A stretch of 64,000 nt of DNA from Ruegeria discodermiae (GTDB lineage Bacteria > Pseudomonadota > Alphaproteobacteria > Rhodobacterales > Rhodobacteraceae). The position numbers were made by a program, and so were the translations under genes. Of this stretch, positions 47,773 through 55,141 are shown in pieces. Within the stretch, counting starts at the first letter, position 1. Each line of letters starts with the position of its first letter. The stretch lies in the NCBI RefSeq assembly GCF_030758345.1, contig NZ_JAVAMO010000004.1, positions 302,937 to 366,936 on the forward strand, in the 5' to 3' direction. Under the pieces are notes generated by a model. That model was not told where the DNA came from. It did not search any database and worked only from the letters and a program-made list of their open reading frames with translations.

Positions 47773-48285
47773 TTAGCAGCGAACATCCAGCTTGATTGGC
47801 CGGTTGTCCAAATGGGCTTGGTGCTTCTCCGGGACCGTCACGGACACCATCCCGCTTGCGTTCGCAAAGTCACCAGTTCCGCCGGTCACGGCCCAATCGT
47901 ACACTTGCTGGGCTTCACCCGAACGATAGGTATCTGCCGCATCAGCAATTGACGTGGTGGTGGCAACAAAGATGTCCCCGTTTGGAAACGCGAGTGAGCC
48001 ATCTACCCTCACGTAATGCCCCATATCCTGGTCACCGCCCAAAACGGTTGTGATGACATCAAACGCGCCAACATAAAGCCCGCCCAAGTCTTCCAGGTAC
48101 CAGTGAGAAATCCGGCGGTCGCCAACACCGGCGCTGGCCGGATTGGCCCCGACAAACTCGATTAGAGTATTGCTGAACCTCAGTTCGGTTTGCCCGCACC
48201 CGACAAACGACTCGTCAGTTTGAGCAGCCGCACCAATTGGCAGCGCTAGCCCAAAAACACAGATCCAACGGCGAAGGTCTCTCAT
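47773..48285 (-). CDS. Secreted allene-oxide-cyclase/dirigent-like barrel protein
   Basis: A 170-residue protein with signal peptide (WICVFGLALPIGAAAQ). The body has GDIFVATTTSI and VTGGTGDFANASGMVSV; the GGTGxFAxAxG pattern is that of allene oxide cyclase and dirigent-type eight-stranded barrels. Two Cys (GCGQTELRF and the C-terminal VRC) could form a disulfide. The start at 48285 places the signal peptide first; an ATG at 48351 gives an implausible extension. Function unknown. Confidence 0.6.
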   Translation of the reverse strand: MRDLRRWICVFGLALPIGAAAQTDESFVGCGQTELRFSNTLIEFVGANPASAGVGDRRISHWYLEDLGGLYVGAFDVITTVLGGDQDMGHYVRVDGSLAFPNGDIFVATTTSIADAADTYRSGEAQQVYDWAVTGGTGDFANASGMVSVTVPEKHQAHLDNRPIKLDVRC

Positions 48286-48696
48286 GACACCAACTCCCTG
48301 TATGCAACCCGTTCCCTGAACGCCGAGATTGGAGCGGCACATTGGGCTCAAATGGGGCGCGGATTAAGTTTGAGTTAATATGCACGCCTGAAGCAGAATT
48401 GCCGGTCGCACTATCCTTCATGACGCCACAGGACGAGATAAAGCAGCTGCTTGATAAGATCACCCCGGCAGCAAGGGTGTGGTCATGCAACCCGGATGTT
48501 TCGGCGGTGATAGATGGAGCGCAGCACCCCGATTAGCAGGAATAGCGGGATTTGCCGTTGGCATCTGTCCATGTCGCCGGATGTGTTGATCTTAATGTTT
48601 TCGAAATCTGCGCCGCAGGTCGCCTTCCTACTTCCTGGTTCGAGGTCACCCAAAAGGGGACGGCACTACGCATCGCGAACTAGGAGCACGGAAGTC
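48286..48696. other. Gene-poor stretch upstream of the first NHLP gene
   Basis: No gene is supported here. A 64-codon open frame from a TTG at 48342 to a TAG at 48536 has no ribosome site and no recognisable domain. The right end (48681-48686) holds TAGGAG, the ribosome site of the NHLP gene; the promoter must also lie here. Confidence 0.4.
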
Positions 48697-49032
48697 ATGG
48701 AATTCAAAACTTCAAACAGCGCCGACAAGCTTGCAGCACTCTACGGGCGCGCCTGGAATGATAAAGACTTCAGCGCGCGCCTGGAAAGCGACGCCACCTC
48801 AGCAATCAAAGAAGTTCTTGGTAAGCTACCAGAGGGTGTGACCTTTAAGGTTGTGCGGGACACCGCAGATACAAAGTACCTCCATATTCCCGCAGCGCCC
48901 GTTCAAGGTGAGGTATCTGACCTGGACCTACTAGATGTACAGGGTGGGACAACACTCGGATGTATCTCGGCAATTTCGCTTGTTACGGTCATATCGTCCG
49001 CAATATCCATCCCATTGACCAAGGACACTTAA
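48697..49032 (+). CDS. NHLP-type (nitrile hydratase-like leader) RiPP precursor peptide, copy 1
   Basis: A 111-residue precursor. The leader (residues 1-84) resembles a nitrile hydratase alpha fragment: YGRAWNDKDFSARLES, LPEGVTFKVVRDTADTKYLH, then SDLDLLDVQGG, a double-glycine cleavage site at 83-84. The 27-residue core begins TTLGC and continues with a hydrophobic Ser/Thr/Ile/Val run ending PLTKDT. One Cys (89) is present. TAGGAG precedes the ATG at 48697; an upstream frame from 48514 is not needed. A paralogue follows at 50638. No maturation enzyme is adjacent, so the modification, if any, is unknown. Confidence 0.82.
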   Translation: MEFKTSNSADKLAALYGRAWNDKDFSARLESDATSAIKEVLGKLPEGVTFKVVRDTADTKYLHIPAAPVQGEVSDLDLLDVQGGTTLGCISAISLVTVISSAISIPLTKDT

Positions 49033-49550
49033 AGCAAGGGGTACTATCGGCCGCACTTGAGCAAACGCTGAACCGGCAGAACCTGCTGGTGGGACACGTG
49101 CGGAAATTCCGCACGGCAACTCAGCGGGACTCCGATCCAAAACTTGGACAGGCCACGTGGTCAGCCTGGAGGCATGGCGGCAACTATCCGAGTGGGAAAA
49201 ACACGGTCTGCGAGGCCGGATGTGGGAAGGAAGAACCAGACAGTTGGAGCAAGCAGTTGAGCAGTGATGACAACCCGTAGAACGAACTCCAAACAGAAGA
49301 GTATGCGGCCTTGACGAAAGAAGAGATGCCCACGAACAGCACTCGCGTTGAGTTCAAGGGCAGCCCAAGCGAGGGACAGTGCATTGCGCATCGCAAGGGC
49401 GCACTGAATAAGATACTCGCGACTGATGACACCGAATTGGCGGCGTCCCTCACCACGCGTTGCTTAAGGGCGTTGACGCATTGACGAGACATGCAAGGCA
49501 CACCTCTCTAAGCTGACCTGAGATCGTATTCAGAGTTCTGGGGACACCCA
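49033..49550. other. Gene-poor stretch between NHLP gene and EamA gene
   Basis: No gene supported. A near-perfect palindrome CGTGCGGAA-A-TTCCGCACG lies at 49097-49115, 65 bases after the NHLP stop. Several short open frames on both strands lack ribosome sites and domain-like composition; one (48960-49280) overlaps the NHLP gene out of frame. The stretch probably includes the promoter of the EamA gene and old gene debris. Confidence 0.4.
49097..49115. repeat. Palindrome after the first NHLP gene
   Basis: Nine-base perfect arms (CGTGCGGAA / TTCCGCACG) with a single central A. The symmetry suits either a duplex regulator site or a hairpin with a small loop. It has no T-tract, so it is not a standard intrinsic terminator. 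Confidence 0.55.
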
Positions 49551-50444
49551 TTGGACAAACGTCTGCTTGGTATCGGACTGGTGGCGCTGGGAAGCGCTTT
49601 CTTTGCCAGTTCCGGGCTTTTTGTTCAGTTTACAAGACAGGATGCTTCGAGTTGGGTCGCGGTGTTTGTTGCCCTGCTCACTGGTGGCCTTGTTGTTGTT
49701 CCCTTCGCGCTCTTAAGACTTGGTGTGAGAGATGCAGTCAGAACTGAGCATCCCGGCCTGCTAACTGCACGTGGACTCGTCAGCTTCTTGCAGATGAGTA
49801 CCCTGTTTTATGCATTTCACACAATTCCATTGACCGATGCTGTGCTGTTTCGCCAGACTGCCCCGCTGTGGGTTCCAATCCTGTCCGCTCTGTTTCTGCG
49901 CGAGCGCATGCCAAGGCAGTTCTGGGTTGTGCTGTTGATCGGATTCATTGGGGTCGGCCTAGCTCTGCATCCAAGGCTATCAGCCTTTTCCATCGGGTAC
50001 CTCGTTGCGATCCTGAACGGGTTCCTGTTTGCCGTGCAAACCCTGCTGTCGCGACGGCTCAACCAACTGAACGAGCCACGAGAACGTATATTGCTTTATA
50101 TCTACGTAATTGTGGTTGCGACGACATTCGGACCTGCTGTAGCGACCTTTCAGCCCATTGGCGCACAAACCGTAATGTGGCTCGTAATCGCTGGGTTGTT
50201 GCTGCTTGGTTCCACAGGCTGTGTCATCTCTGGGTTCAAGTTCGCCCCAGCCTGGCTGCTTTCGCCGGTTGGATATGTGGCAATCGTGTTTGGTGCATTT
50301 CTAGACTGGCTGGTGCTCAATCAGATACCGAGCCTTTTTTCAGTTATCGGCATTGTAATGGTGATTGGGTCAGGGGTTCTCATTGTTGCTATAGGCGGTG
50401 GTCGGCACGGATCACATACTGGCTCAGTGTCCGGTCATAACTAG
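49551..50444 (+). CDS. EamA/DMT family permease between the NHLP genes
   Basis: A 297-residue inner-membrane protein with ten hydrophobic helices and the duplicated EamA layout (GLVALGSAFFASSGLFVQF near the start; LNGFLFAVQTLLSRRLNQL at the second half). The start appears to be TTG (49551), preceded by GGGGAC. EamA proteins export amino acids, nucleosides and small metabolites. Its position between two NHLP precursor genes on the same strand suggests it may export or take up a related product, but this is inference. Confidence 0.85.
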   Translation: MDKRLLGIGLVALGSAFFASSGLFVQFTRQDASSWVAVFVALLTGGLVVVPFALLRLGVRDAVRTEHPGLLTARGLVSFLQMSTLFYAFHTIPLTDAVLFRQTAPLWVPILSALFLRERMPRQFWVVLLIGFIGVGLALHPRLSAFSIGYLVAILNGFLFAVQTLLSRRLNQLNEPRERILLYIYVIVVATTFGPAVATFQPIGAQTVMWLVIAGLLLLGSTGCVISGFKFAPAWLLSPVGYVAIVFGAFLDWLVLNQIPSLFSVIGIVMVIGSGVLIVAIGGGRHGSHTGSVSGHN

Positions 50445-50461
50445 GATCGCCATCACGCCAA

Positions 50462-50485
50462 TTCCGGCACAGAAGAGTGCCGGAA
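50462..50485. repeat. Hairpin 17 bases after the EamA gene
   Basis: TTCCGGCAC (50462-50470) and GTGCCGGAA (50477-50485) pair perfectly over a six-base loop. It probably ends or stabilises the EamA transcript, although no T-run follows on either strand. Confidence 0.6.
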
Positions 50486-50637
50486 GAAGAACAATGCGCG
50501 GTGAACAGGTCTGCGCACAAGCCTAACAATCCTTAATTCAGCATTCTGACGGCTGTAATGCTGGCTAACTAAGTCCATCCCAAGAAACAGGAAATCGCAC
50601 ATGTATGCATTTATCTTGATGAGATGGAGCCTTGAAC

Positions 50638-50991
50638 ATGACAGCAATATCAGAATCAGCGCGTCCAAACGTTCACCCGATACTCACGCGCGCTCTTGAG
50701 GACGCAGATTATATCACACGGCTTCAAGACAACCCGCGAGCCGCACTTGAAGAAGTGGTTGGACCCTTGCCGGAAGATGTGGAATATCGACTTGTCCGCG
50801 ACACGGCAAACGTAAGGTATCTGCATATTCCGCAGCCACCAAGCGAGGATGAAATCTCGGACGTTGACTTACTCTCCGCGCAAGGCGGCACTACGCCAGG
50901 ATGCGTCACCTTTGCTATGATAAGCCTCACTGCGGCTTCGGCGGTTGGTACTGCTGTTTCCATCAGTCTGGATTTAACAGGCACTCTCTAA
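50638..50991 (+). CDS. NHLP-type RiPP precursor peptide, copy 2
   Basis: A 117-residue paralogue of the precursor at 48697. Leader and cleavage site align without gaps: LTRALEDADYITRLQ, LPEDVEYRLVRDTANVRYLH, SDVDLLSAQGG with Gly83-Gly84. By hand count, 39 of the first 89 residues are identical. The core (33 residues) begins TTPGC and is hydrophobic and Ser/Thr-rich, ending DLTGTL, with a single Cys89. GGAG lies eight bases before the ATG at 50638; a TTG two codons upstream is too close. The same frame continues 31 codons past the stop without a start. Confidence 0.82.
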   Translation: MTAISESARPNVHPILTRALEDADYITRLQDNPRAALEEVVGPLPEDVEYRLVRDTANVRYLHIPQPPSEDEISDVDLLSAQGGTTPGCVTFAMISLTAASAVGTAVSISLDLTGTL

Positions 50992-51277
50992 GCAAACACA
51001 GATGCCGTCTGGAAGCGGATCGACGCCAAGTATTGCTCCGAGAAATACCGCAAGACGTTAGCGCAGCGGCGTCGGGCACAGCGTTGATGTCGGCTACGCG
51101 GGACAAAACGGACGCTCAATATGTATGGCGGCAGTGGCGCTACAGGCGGCCAGCAGCAACAGTGGAATAATTAGACGCATTCGTGTCTGCTTAACAGCGC
51201 GTTAAGATAGGCACGAATGCGTTTACAAACGACCGCAAACCTAAAATTGGCGGGAAATTTGGTGAGGGCCATCTGCC
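50992..51277. other. Stretch after the second NHLP gene, with possible gene remnant
   Basis: In the same frame as the NHLP gene, codons continue after its stop to a TGA at 51085, reading DAVWKRIDAKYCSEKYRK and QRRRAQR. It looks like the C-terminal tail of a lost gene but has no start. The 48-base hairpin at 51175-51222 is also here. No intact gene is seen. Confidence 0.35.
51175..51222. repeat. 48-base two-tier hairpin
   Basis: An outer perfect 11-base stem (ACGCATTCGTG at 51175-51185 with CACGAATGCGT at 51212-51222) encloses a small internal loop, then an inner 6-base stem CTTAAC/GTTAAG and a five-base loop AGCGC. It is too short and wrongly ordered to be an integron attC. It may be a terminator-like end, a mobile element end or a structured RNA. 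Confidence 0.6.
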
Positions 51278-51481
51278 TCAATGGTGGTAATGCCGTATCG
51301 CTTTCAATTCGCTCCGGCTATACCCCAAGTCGAGCAACTCTATGTCCGACATTCTCCAAATTTCTGTGTGCTTCCTCTTGCGTTCTGCCCTCTTTTTGCG
51401 AGCAGCCTTTCGGTTCATCGAATTGGAGAACAGGTGCGGAGTAAGTCCGGTGTTGCTGGTCATTGTATGAACATGTTCCAT
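51278..51481 (-). CDS. DUF1127-like small basic protein
   Basis: A 67-residue protein rich in Lys/Arg in the middle (NRKAARKKRAERKRKHTEIW) and ending RMSDIELLDLGYSRSELKAI, close to the DUF1127 (YjiS-like) pattern of a short helix with D-x-G-x-SR. AGGAG sits eight bases ahead of the ATG at 51481; an ATG further upstream would overlap the ribosome site. DUF1127 proteins of alphaproteobacteria are implicated in stress and phosphate responses and RNA turnover. It is on the strand opposite the NHLP genes. Confidence 0.6.
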   Translation of the reverse strand: MEHVHTMTSNTGLTPHLFSNSMNRKAARKKRAERKRKHTEIWRMSDIELLDLGYSRSELKAIRHYHH

Positions 51482-51607
51482 CCGTTTTCTCCTCATTATC
51501 TGTTAGTCTCTAGACTCCATGTGCGCAGCAATTCTGAAGCTGTCCGGAAGCAACTCTTAAGTTTCGTTCAGATAATGGAATTTAGGCTTGCGTTCGGGGC
51601 TGTAAGC

Positions 51608-51955
51608 TTAACCGTCTGTCGCACCACCACGCGCCACCATCTCAAGCACTCCATCAAGCAATGCCGTTGTAGCGCCCCAGCTCCTTCCCAAGGCGCTGTT
51701 AGCCACGTCTTAACCTCATCCGGGGTATGCAGGATCGCGGGCATAGCCTTTGGATGGATCGCGCCCACAACGTCATTTGGCTCGGTGGTCAGAAAGCCGA
51801 AGAGGTCCGCGTTGACTTCGCCTTCCGATCTTCCGCACGCTCATCCGATCAACCCAAAGCCCCGCGAAGAATGCCAATGGCCGATCCTTGTCGAGGGCAA
51901 ACCAGACCGGCTCGGATTTACCCTCTGCATTCGGGCTGCGATACGACGACATGCA
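51608..51955 (-). pseudogene. SRAP (YedK/HMCES-like) gene remnant, truncated and frameshifted
   Basis: Parts of an SOS-response-associated peptidase can be read in pieces. One frame gives PVWFALDKDRPLAFFAGLW and SVRKI; then the frame shifts and gives EGEVNADLFGFLTTEPNDVV and IHPKAMPAILHTPDEVKTWL. A second shift near ALQR restores LLDGVLEMVARGGATDG and a stop at 51608. The N-terminal half with the catalytic Cys2 is missing. Three independent defects mean the gene is dead. Confidence 0.75.
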
Positions 51956-52184
51956 CAAATGGATGGATGAGCGCGCAGGACGGGGCCTGTGGGGGCACAA
52001 CGCAGACTTTGTGCCTCGCTAGCTAAGGCTTCAGAGACACAACGACCTTCTACATGGCAGATCCGACGCTTTTGGTGCCATTTCTCGAAACGTTCGACCT
52101 TGAGCTTGCGCAGGGTGATCCAGACCGCCCCAGTGAGTGTTCATATAAGCTAATGGGGCCGAAGTCGGGGCGCTTTGGGTACGG

Positions 52185-52286
52185 CTATATCGCCGACGTC
52201 AGAGCGCCTACGGCTCCTACGAAGCCGGTCACAGCGACACCAGCGGCTAGCAGCAGAAAGACGATTTCCAATACGCTTAGTTTCAT
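52185..52286 (-). CDS. Possible 33-residue single-helix membrane peptide
   Basis: An ATG at 52286 preceded by AAGGG opens MKLSVLEIVFLLLAAGVAV followed by TGFVGAVGALTSAI and a TAG. Almost the entire peptide is one hydrophobic helix. It might be a small membrane protein or toxin-like peptide, or chance; no family is known to me. Confidence 0.3.
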   Translation of the reverse strand: MKLSVLEIVFLLLAAGVAVTGFVGAVGALTSAI

Positions 52287-52800
52287 GTTGGCCCTTACCG
52301 GAATGTTCTGGGAGAGATAGGGCAACTCGCGCGCGGCACAAAGGGGGCAGACGTTGCCCTAGCGGAAACTTGCTGCGCCACTGGCACGTATTCGCCAAGT
52401 TAAGCCTCTAAACTCTGGCTTGCCGGTCTAAGGGGGCTCTAATCGTGCTTGACCTGCGGCCGCACGACATCACCGCTTGCTGCGCTGCTGAGCAACTCAG
52501 ATACGGCAGCGGCGCTACGGATGCTTCAATCTCGCGGGTGAGACCGCGCGGAATCACAAGATGACAGCCGGGGGGTGCAGTCGGTACCCAGTTAACGGGG
52601 ACACGCGGCCTCGGCCTCTGTTTTCGAATACTCCGAACTGTCTCTACCCCCGACCAAGGGCAAGGGGCTGGAGCGACCGTCTGAAACGCGCCCCCGGCTT
52701 CCCGGATGATCCGCCGTTGGTGGTGGCGCGGGGCTAAGAGCTCGGCACGATAGCCCGGCCAACTCCTAGTTGCCCGCCGCCAATGTGATACTGTGCCGAG
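52287..52800. other. Gene-poor stretch upstream of the acetyltransferase
   Basis: No gene supported. Open frames on the minus strand (52408-53103) overlap the acetyltransferase gene and do not resemble a protein family. The right end presumably holds the acetyltransferase promoter; no clear ribosome site is seen before 52801. Confidence 0.35.
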
Positions 52801-53289
52801 ATGGCGGCGCCAGAACAATACTCGTTTCGAAAGGTGAGCACAGCCGACCTCGGTCTGCTGGCGAAGTGGCATTCGCAACCGCATGTTCGTGAGTGGTGGG
52901 AGTCCAGTGAACCCAGCACTGGCGAAGAACTCGCCGACCCTCGCGTGGCTCGGTGGATTGTATCTTATGCAAGACGTCCATTTGCCTACATGCAGGACTA
53001 CACGGTGCACGGTTGGGCGGATCACCACTTTTATCAACTTCCAAAGGGGTCTCGTGGAATCGACCAGTTTATCGGTGAGCCTGGAATGACGGCGCAGGGG
53101 CATGGTTCAGCCTTTATCCTTGAGAGGCTAAAGGCACTGTTTGCGGACGGCGCTCCGGTCGTCGCGACCGATCCTGACCCGAAAAACGCGCGCGCCATTG
53201 CCGCTTACAAGAAATCGGGGTTCAGAATATTCGGCCCGGCCCAAGACACCCCTTACGGGCGGATACTCCCGATGAAGATCAGCCGTTAG
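52801..53289 (+). CDS. GNAT acetyltransferase, aminoglycoside 6'-N-acetyltransferase-like
   Basis: A 162-residue GNAT protein resembling AAC(6')-I enzymes and other Acetyltransf_8 members: KWHSQPHVREWW at the N-terminus, RGIDQFIGEPGM, the acetyl-CoA loop QGHGSAFI and TDPDPKNARAIAAYKKSGF. It could acetylate an aminoglycoside or another amine. Several proteins of this fold are not resistance factors, so activity is open. A 5-base hairpin plus TTTCTT overlaps its stop codon (53281-53300). Confidence 0.78.
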   Translation: MAAPEQYSFRKVSTADLGLLAKWHSQPHVREWWESSEPSTGEELADPRVARWIVSYARRPFAYMQDYTVHGWADHHFYQLPKGSRGIDQFIGEPGMTAQGHGSAFILERLKALFADGAPVVATDPDPKNARAIAAYKKSGFRIFGPAQDTPYGRILPMKISR

Positions 53290-53771
53290 TGCGGCTTTCT
53301 TGGTACTCCACGAGCGCGCAACTCTGGCCGTCGGCAATGGCATTGAGGTGAGCGACGATTTTGATGGCCAGATGATGCGCACGATCCAAGCGGGTGTGCT
53401 GACACTGACCAAGATAGAGGCGAAGGCGGCGTGATCGACGCGCTTACCGGCTGCCCGTCTGTGGTGACCGGGTGGTGCCTGTACGCGAACAACCGCTTGG
53501 AGCCCAACTTCGACCAATGCTGCGCGATGTCCCAATGACAGCAACACGCAGAAAGCCGACGTTGGCCGCTTTCAAGGCGGACCGAAGCTTGCGCTCGCCC
53601 ATTCTTTCAATGCTGCATTGCAGCGTTTAGAAGGCGGACGTCAAATTAATGCTCCAAAATGACGTCGCTTCCATTCTTGCTAAACCAAATTGGTTGTCAG
53701 CAGCGTCTCGGCAGTCGCACAAATCAATCTGCAACCCTATCTCGCTCGAAAAGGGAACTGTTGTTCCACTA
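53290..53771. other. Stretch between acetyltransferase and gtrA, with coding remnants
   Basis: No intact gene. Fragments that look coding can be read on the plus strand, for example VSDDFDGQMMRTIQAGVLTL up to a TGA at 53431, but without starts or a recognisable family. Taken with the SRAP remnant, this suggests repeated deletion and insertion in this part of the chromosome. Confidence 0.35.
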
Positions 53772-54137
53772 TCAAAATGCCCAATTTCGGCTAACGAAGA
53801 AGGACAGTATAGCTGCAAGAGCAACAGCCAAAACGAGAGCGGATTCGGCTGAAATCTTCCCGGTCCAATCTGCGGCGATCAGTATCCCGCCATTTAGCGC
53901 GTAACCTGTTATCGCCACTGCAAAATATCGCGACAGTGCTACTAGGATTGAGGCAGACTTATCTGCAAAGGTGAAGAAGTAATGGGTTGTGAATCCAAAC
54001 AAAAAGGCGCCGCAGAACGCCAGTGCATTTGCAACATGAAGTGTGATGCTACAGCGGAACAGAAAGAGACCGAGCACTACATGCACCAGTGTGGCTAAGA
54101 CCCCAACCGCTCCAAACCGACAGGCTTGAGCTATCAT
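53772..54137 (-). CDS. GtrA family membrane protein
   Basis: A 121-residue protein with four helices and the GtrA pattern (FGAVGVLATLVHVVLGLFLF; GFTTHYFFTF; VSRNWAF). GtrA proteins are thought to flip undecaprenyl-phosphate-linked sugars. The start overlaps the glycosyltransferase stop (ATGA). It ends a three-gene operon with GtrB/ArnC-like and ArnT-like genes. Confidence 0.88.
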   Translation of the reverse strand: MIAQACRFGAVGVLATLVHVVLGLFLFRCSITLHVANALAFCGAFLFGFTTHYFFTFADKSASILVALSRYFAVAITGYALNGGILIAADWTGKISAESALVLAVALAAILSFFVSRNWAF

Positions 54138-55141
54138 GGCGATCCGTCCAGATTGGGGCCAAAATCTTCCGCAACGATAAAACCGGGTCGGCCTTTCACT
54201 TCTCCGAAGACCCTTGCAACGTATTCACCAAGAATGCCGACCGAAACCAGCTGCACGCCTCCGAGAAGGAATATCGCGGCAGCAAGTGTGGACCATCCCG
54301 GGACATCAATACCGAACACAAGGGTACGGGCTGCGATCCAAGCACCGTAAACGATGGACATTGCCGCAATAGCAAATCCAATGAGGGTCCACATTCTGAG
54401 CGGCCAGGTTGTGAAAGACGTGAGACCGGTGAGTGCGAGCTTCATCAATCCGATCAATCGGAACTTCGACGTACCATGCATGCGAGGCTCAAGCTCGATC
54501 CTGATTTCTTTGCTACGAAATCCCACCCAGCCATACAGACCTTTCATGAAACGGTTGCTTTCCGGCATGTCGCAAAGCGCATCGACAACCCGCCGGCTCA
54601 TCAAACGGAAGTCCCGCGAGTCCGGTGGGATGGTTACGTCGGAGCCAAGATTCAACAGTTTGTAGAAAAGCTGCGTGAAAAGCCGTTTGGACCTGGGCTC
54701 ATCCGCGCGATGGGCGCGGCTCGTATAGACCATTTCATAGCCGTCTTCATAAGCCTTCCACATGTCATTCAAACAGGACAAGGGTTCTTGCAGGTCGGCA
54801 TCCAGGATCACAACAGATTTTGCGCGGCTTGCCTTCAGGCCCGCCATAATGGCCTGTTCCTTGCCGAAGTTGCGCGACAAACGTAGAACACGCAGCGGAT
54901 AATCAACGGCCAAAGCCTTGGCGCGTGACAGAGTGGAATCTGTGCTGCCGTCATCGACAATGATGATCTCATGGCTTTCGACCAAGCATGTTACTTCGGC
55001 GTGAACCCTGCTAATTGCTGCGTCGATACTTCCTTCTTCGTTATGTGCGGGGATAACGATGGAAAGAGTCGGTATCGGTGTTTTCCACAAATTGAGATTT
55101 TCGGCCAAGCGATAGGGTGCCGTAATATGTTCCTGCTTCAT
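54134..55141 (-). CDS. Family 2 glycosyltransferase, GtrB/ArnC-like
   Basis: A 335-residue enzyme with GT2 motifs SIVIPAHNEEGSID, IIVDDGSTDST, DADLQEP and two C-terminal helices, typical of polyisoprenyl-phosphate sugar transferases. It loads a sugar on undecaprenyl phosphate on the cytoplasmic face. It overlaps both neighbours by four bases. No arnA/arnB genes are near, so the sugar is probably not aminoarabinose. Confidence 0.88.
   Translation of the reverse strand: MKQEHITAPYRLAENLNLWKTPIPTLSIVIPAHNEEGSIDAAISRVHAEVTCLVESHEIIIVDDGSTDSTLSRAKALAVDYPLRVLRLSRNFGKEQAIMAGLKASRAKSVVILDADLQEPLSCLNDMWKAYEDGYEMVYTSRAHRADEPRSKRLFTQLFYKLLNLGSDVTIPPDSRDFRLMSRRVVDALCDMPESNRFMKGLYGWVGFRSKEIRIELEPRMHGTSKFRLIGLMKLALTGLTSFTTWPLRMWTLIGFAIAAMSIVYGAWIAARTLVFGIDVPGWSTLAAAIFLLGGVQLVSVGILGEYVARVFGEVKGRPGFIVAEDFGPNLDGSP

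Noticed and set aside
48342..48536. 64-codon plus-strand frame from a TTG
   Set aside because: No ribosome site, weak start codon and no recognisable domain; it could be a gene fragment but is not supportable.
49161..49391. 76-codon minus-strand frame between NHLP gene 1 and the EamA gene
   Set aside because: No ribosome site and no protein-like features; overlapping frames exist in all directions in this AT-richer part.
50521..50580. attC-like words (GCCTAAC, GGCTAAC, CAGCATT/AATGCTG repeat) suggesting an integron cassette array
   Set aside because: The right-hand GTTRRRY core is missing, the two RYYYAAC-type words are direct rather than inverted, and there is no integrase in the window.
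52408..53103. 231-codon minus-strand frame opposite the acetyltransferase
   Set aside because: It overlaps an intact GNAT gene and has no recognisable domain.
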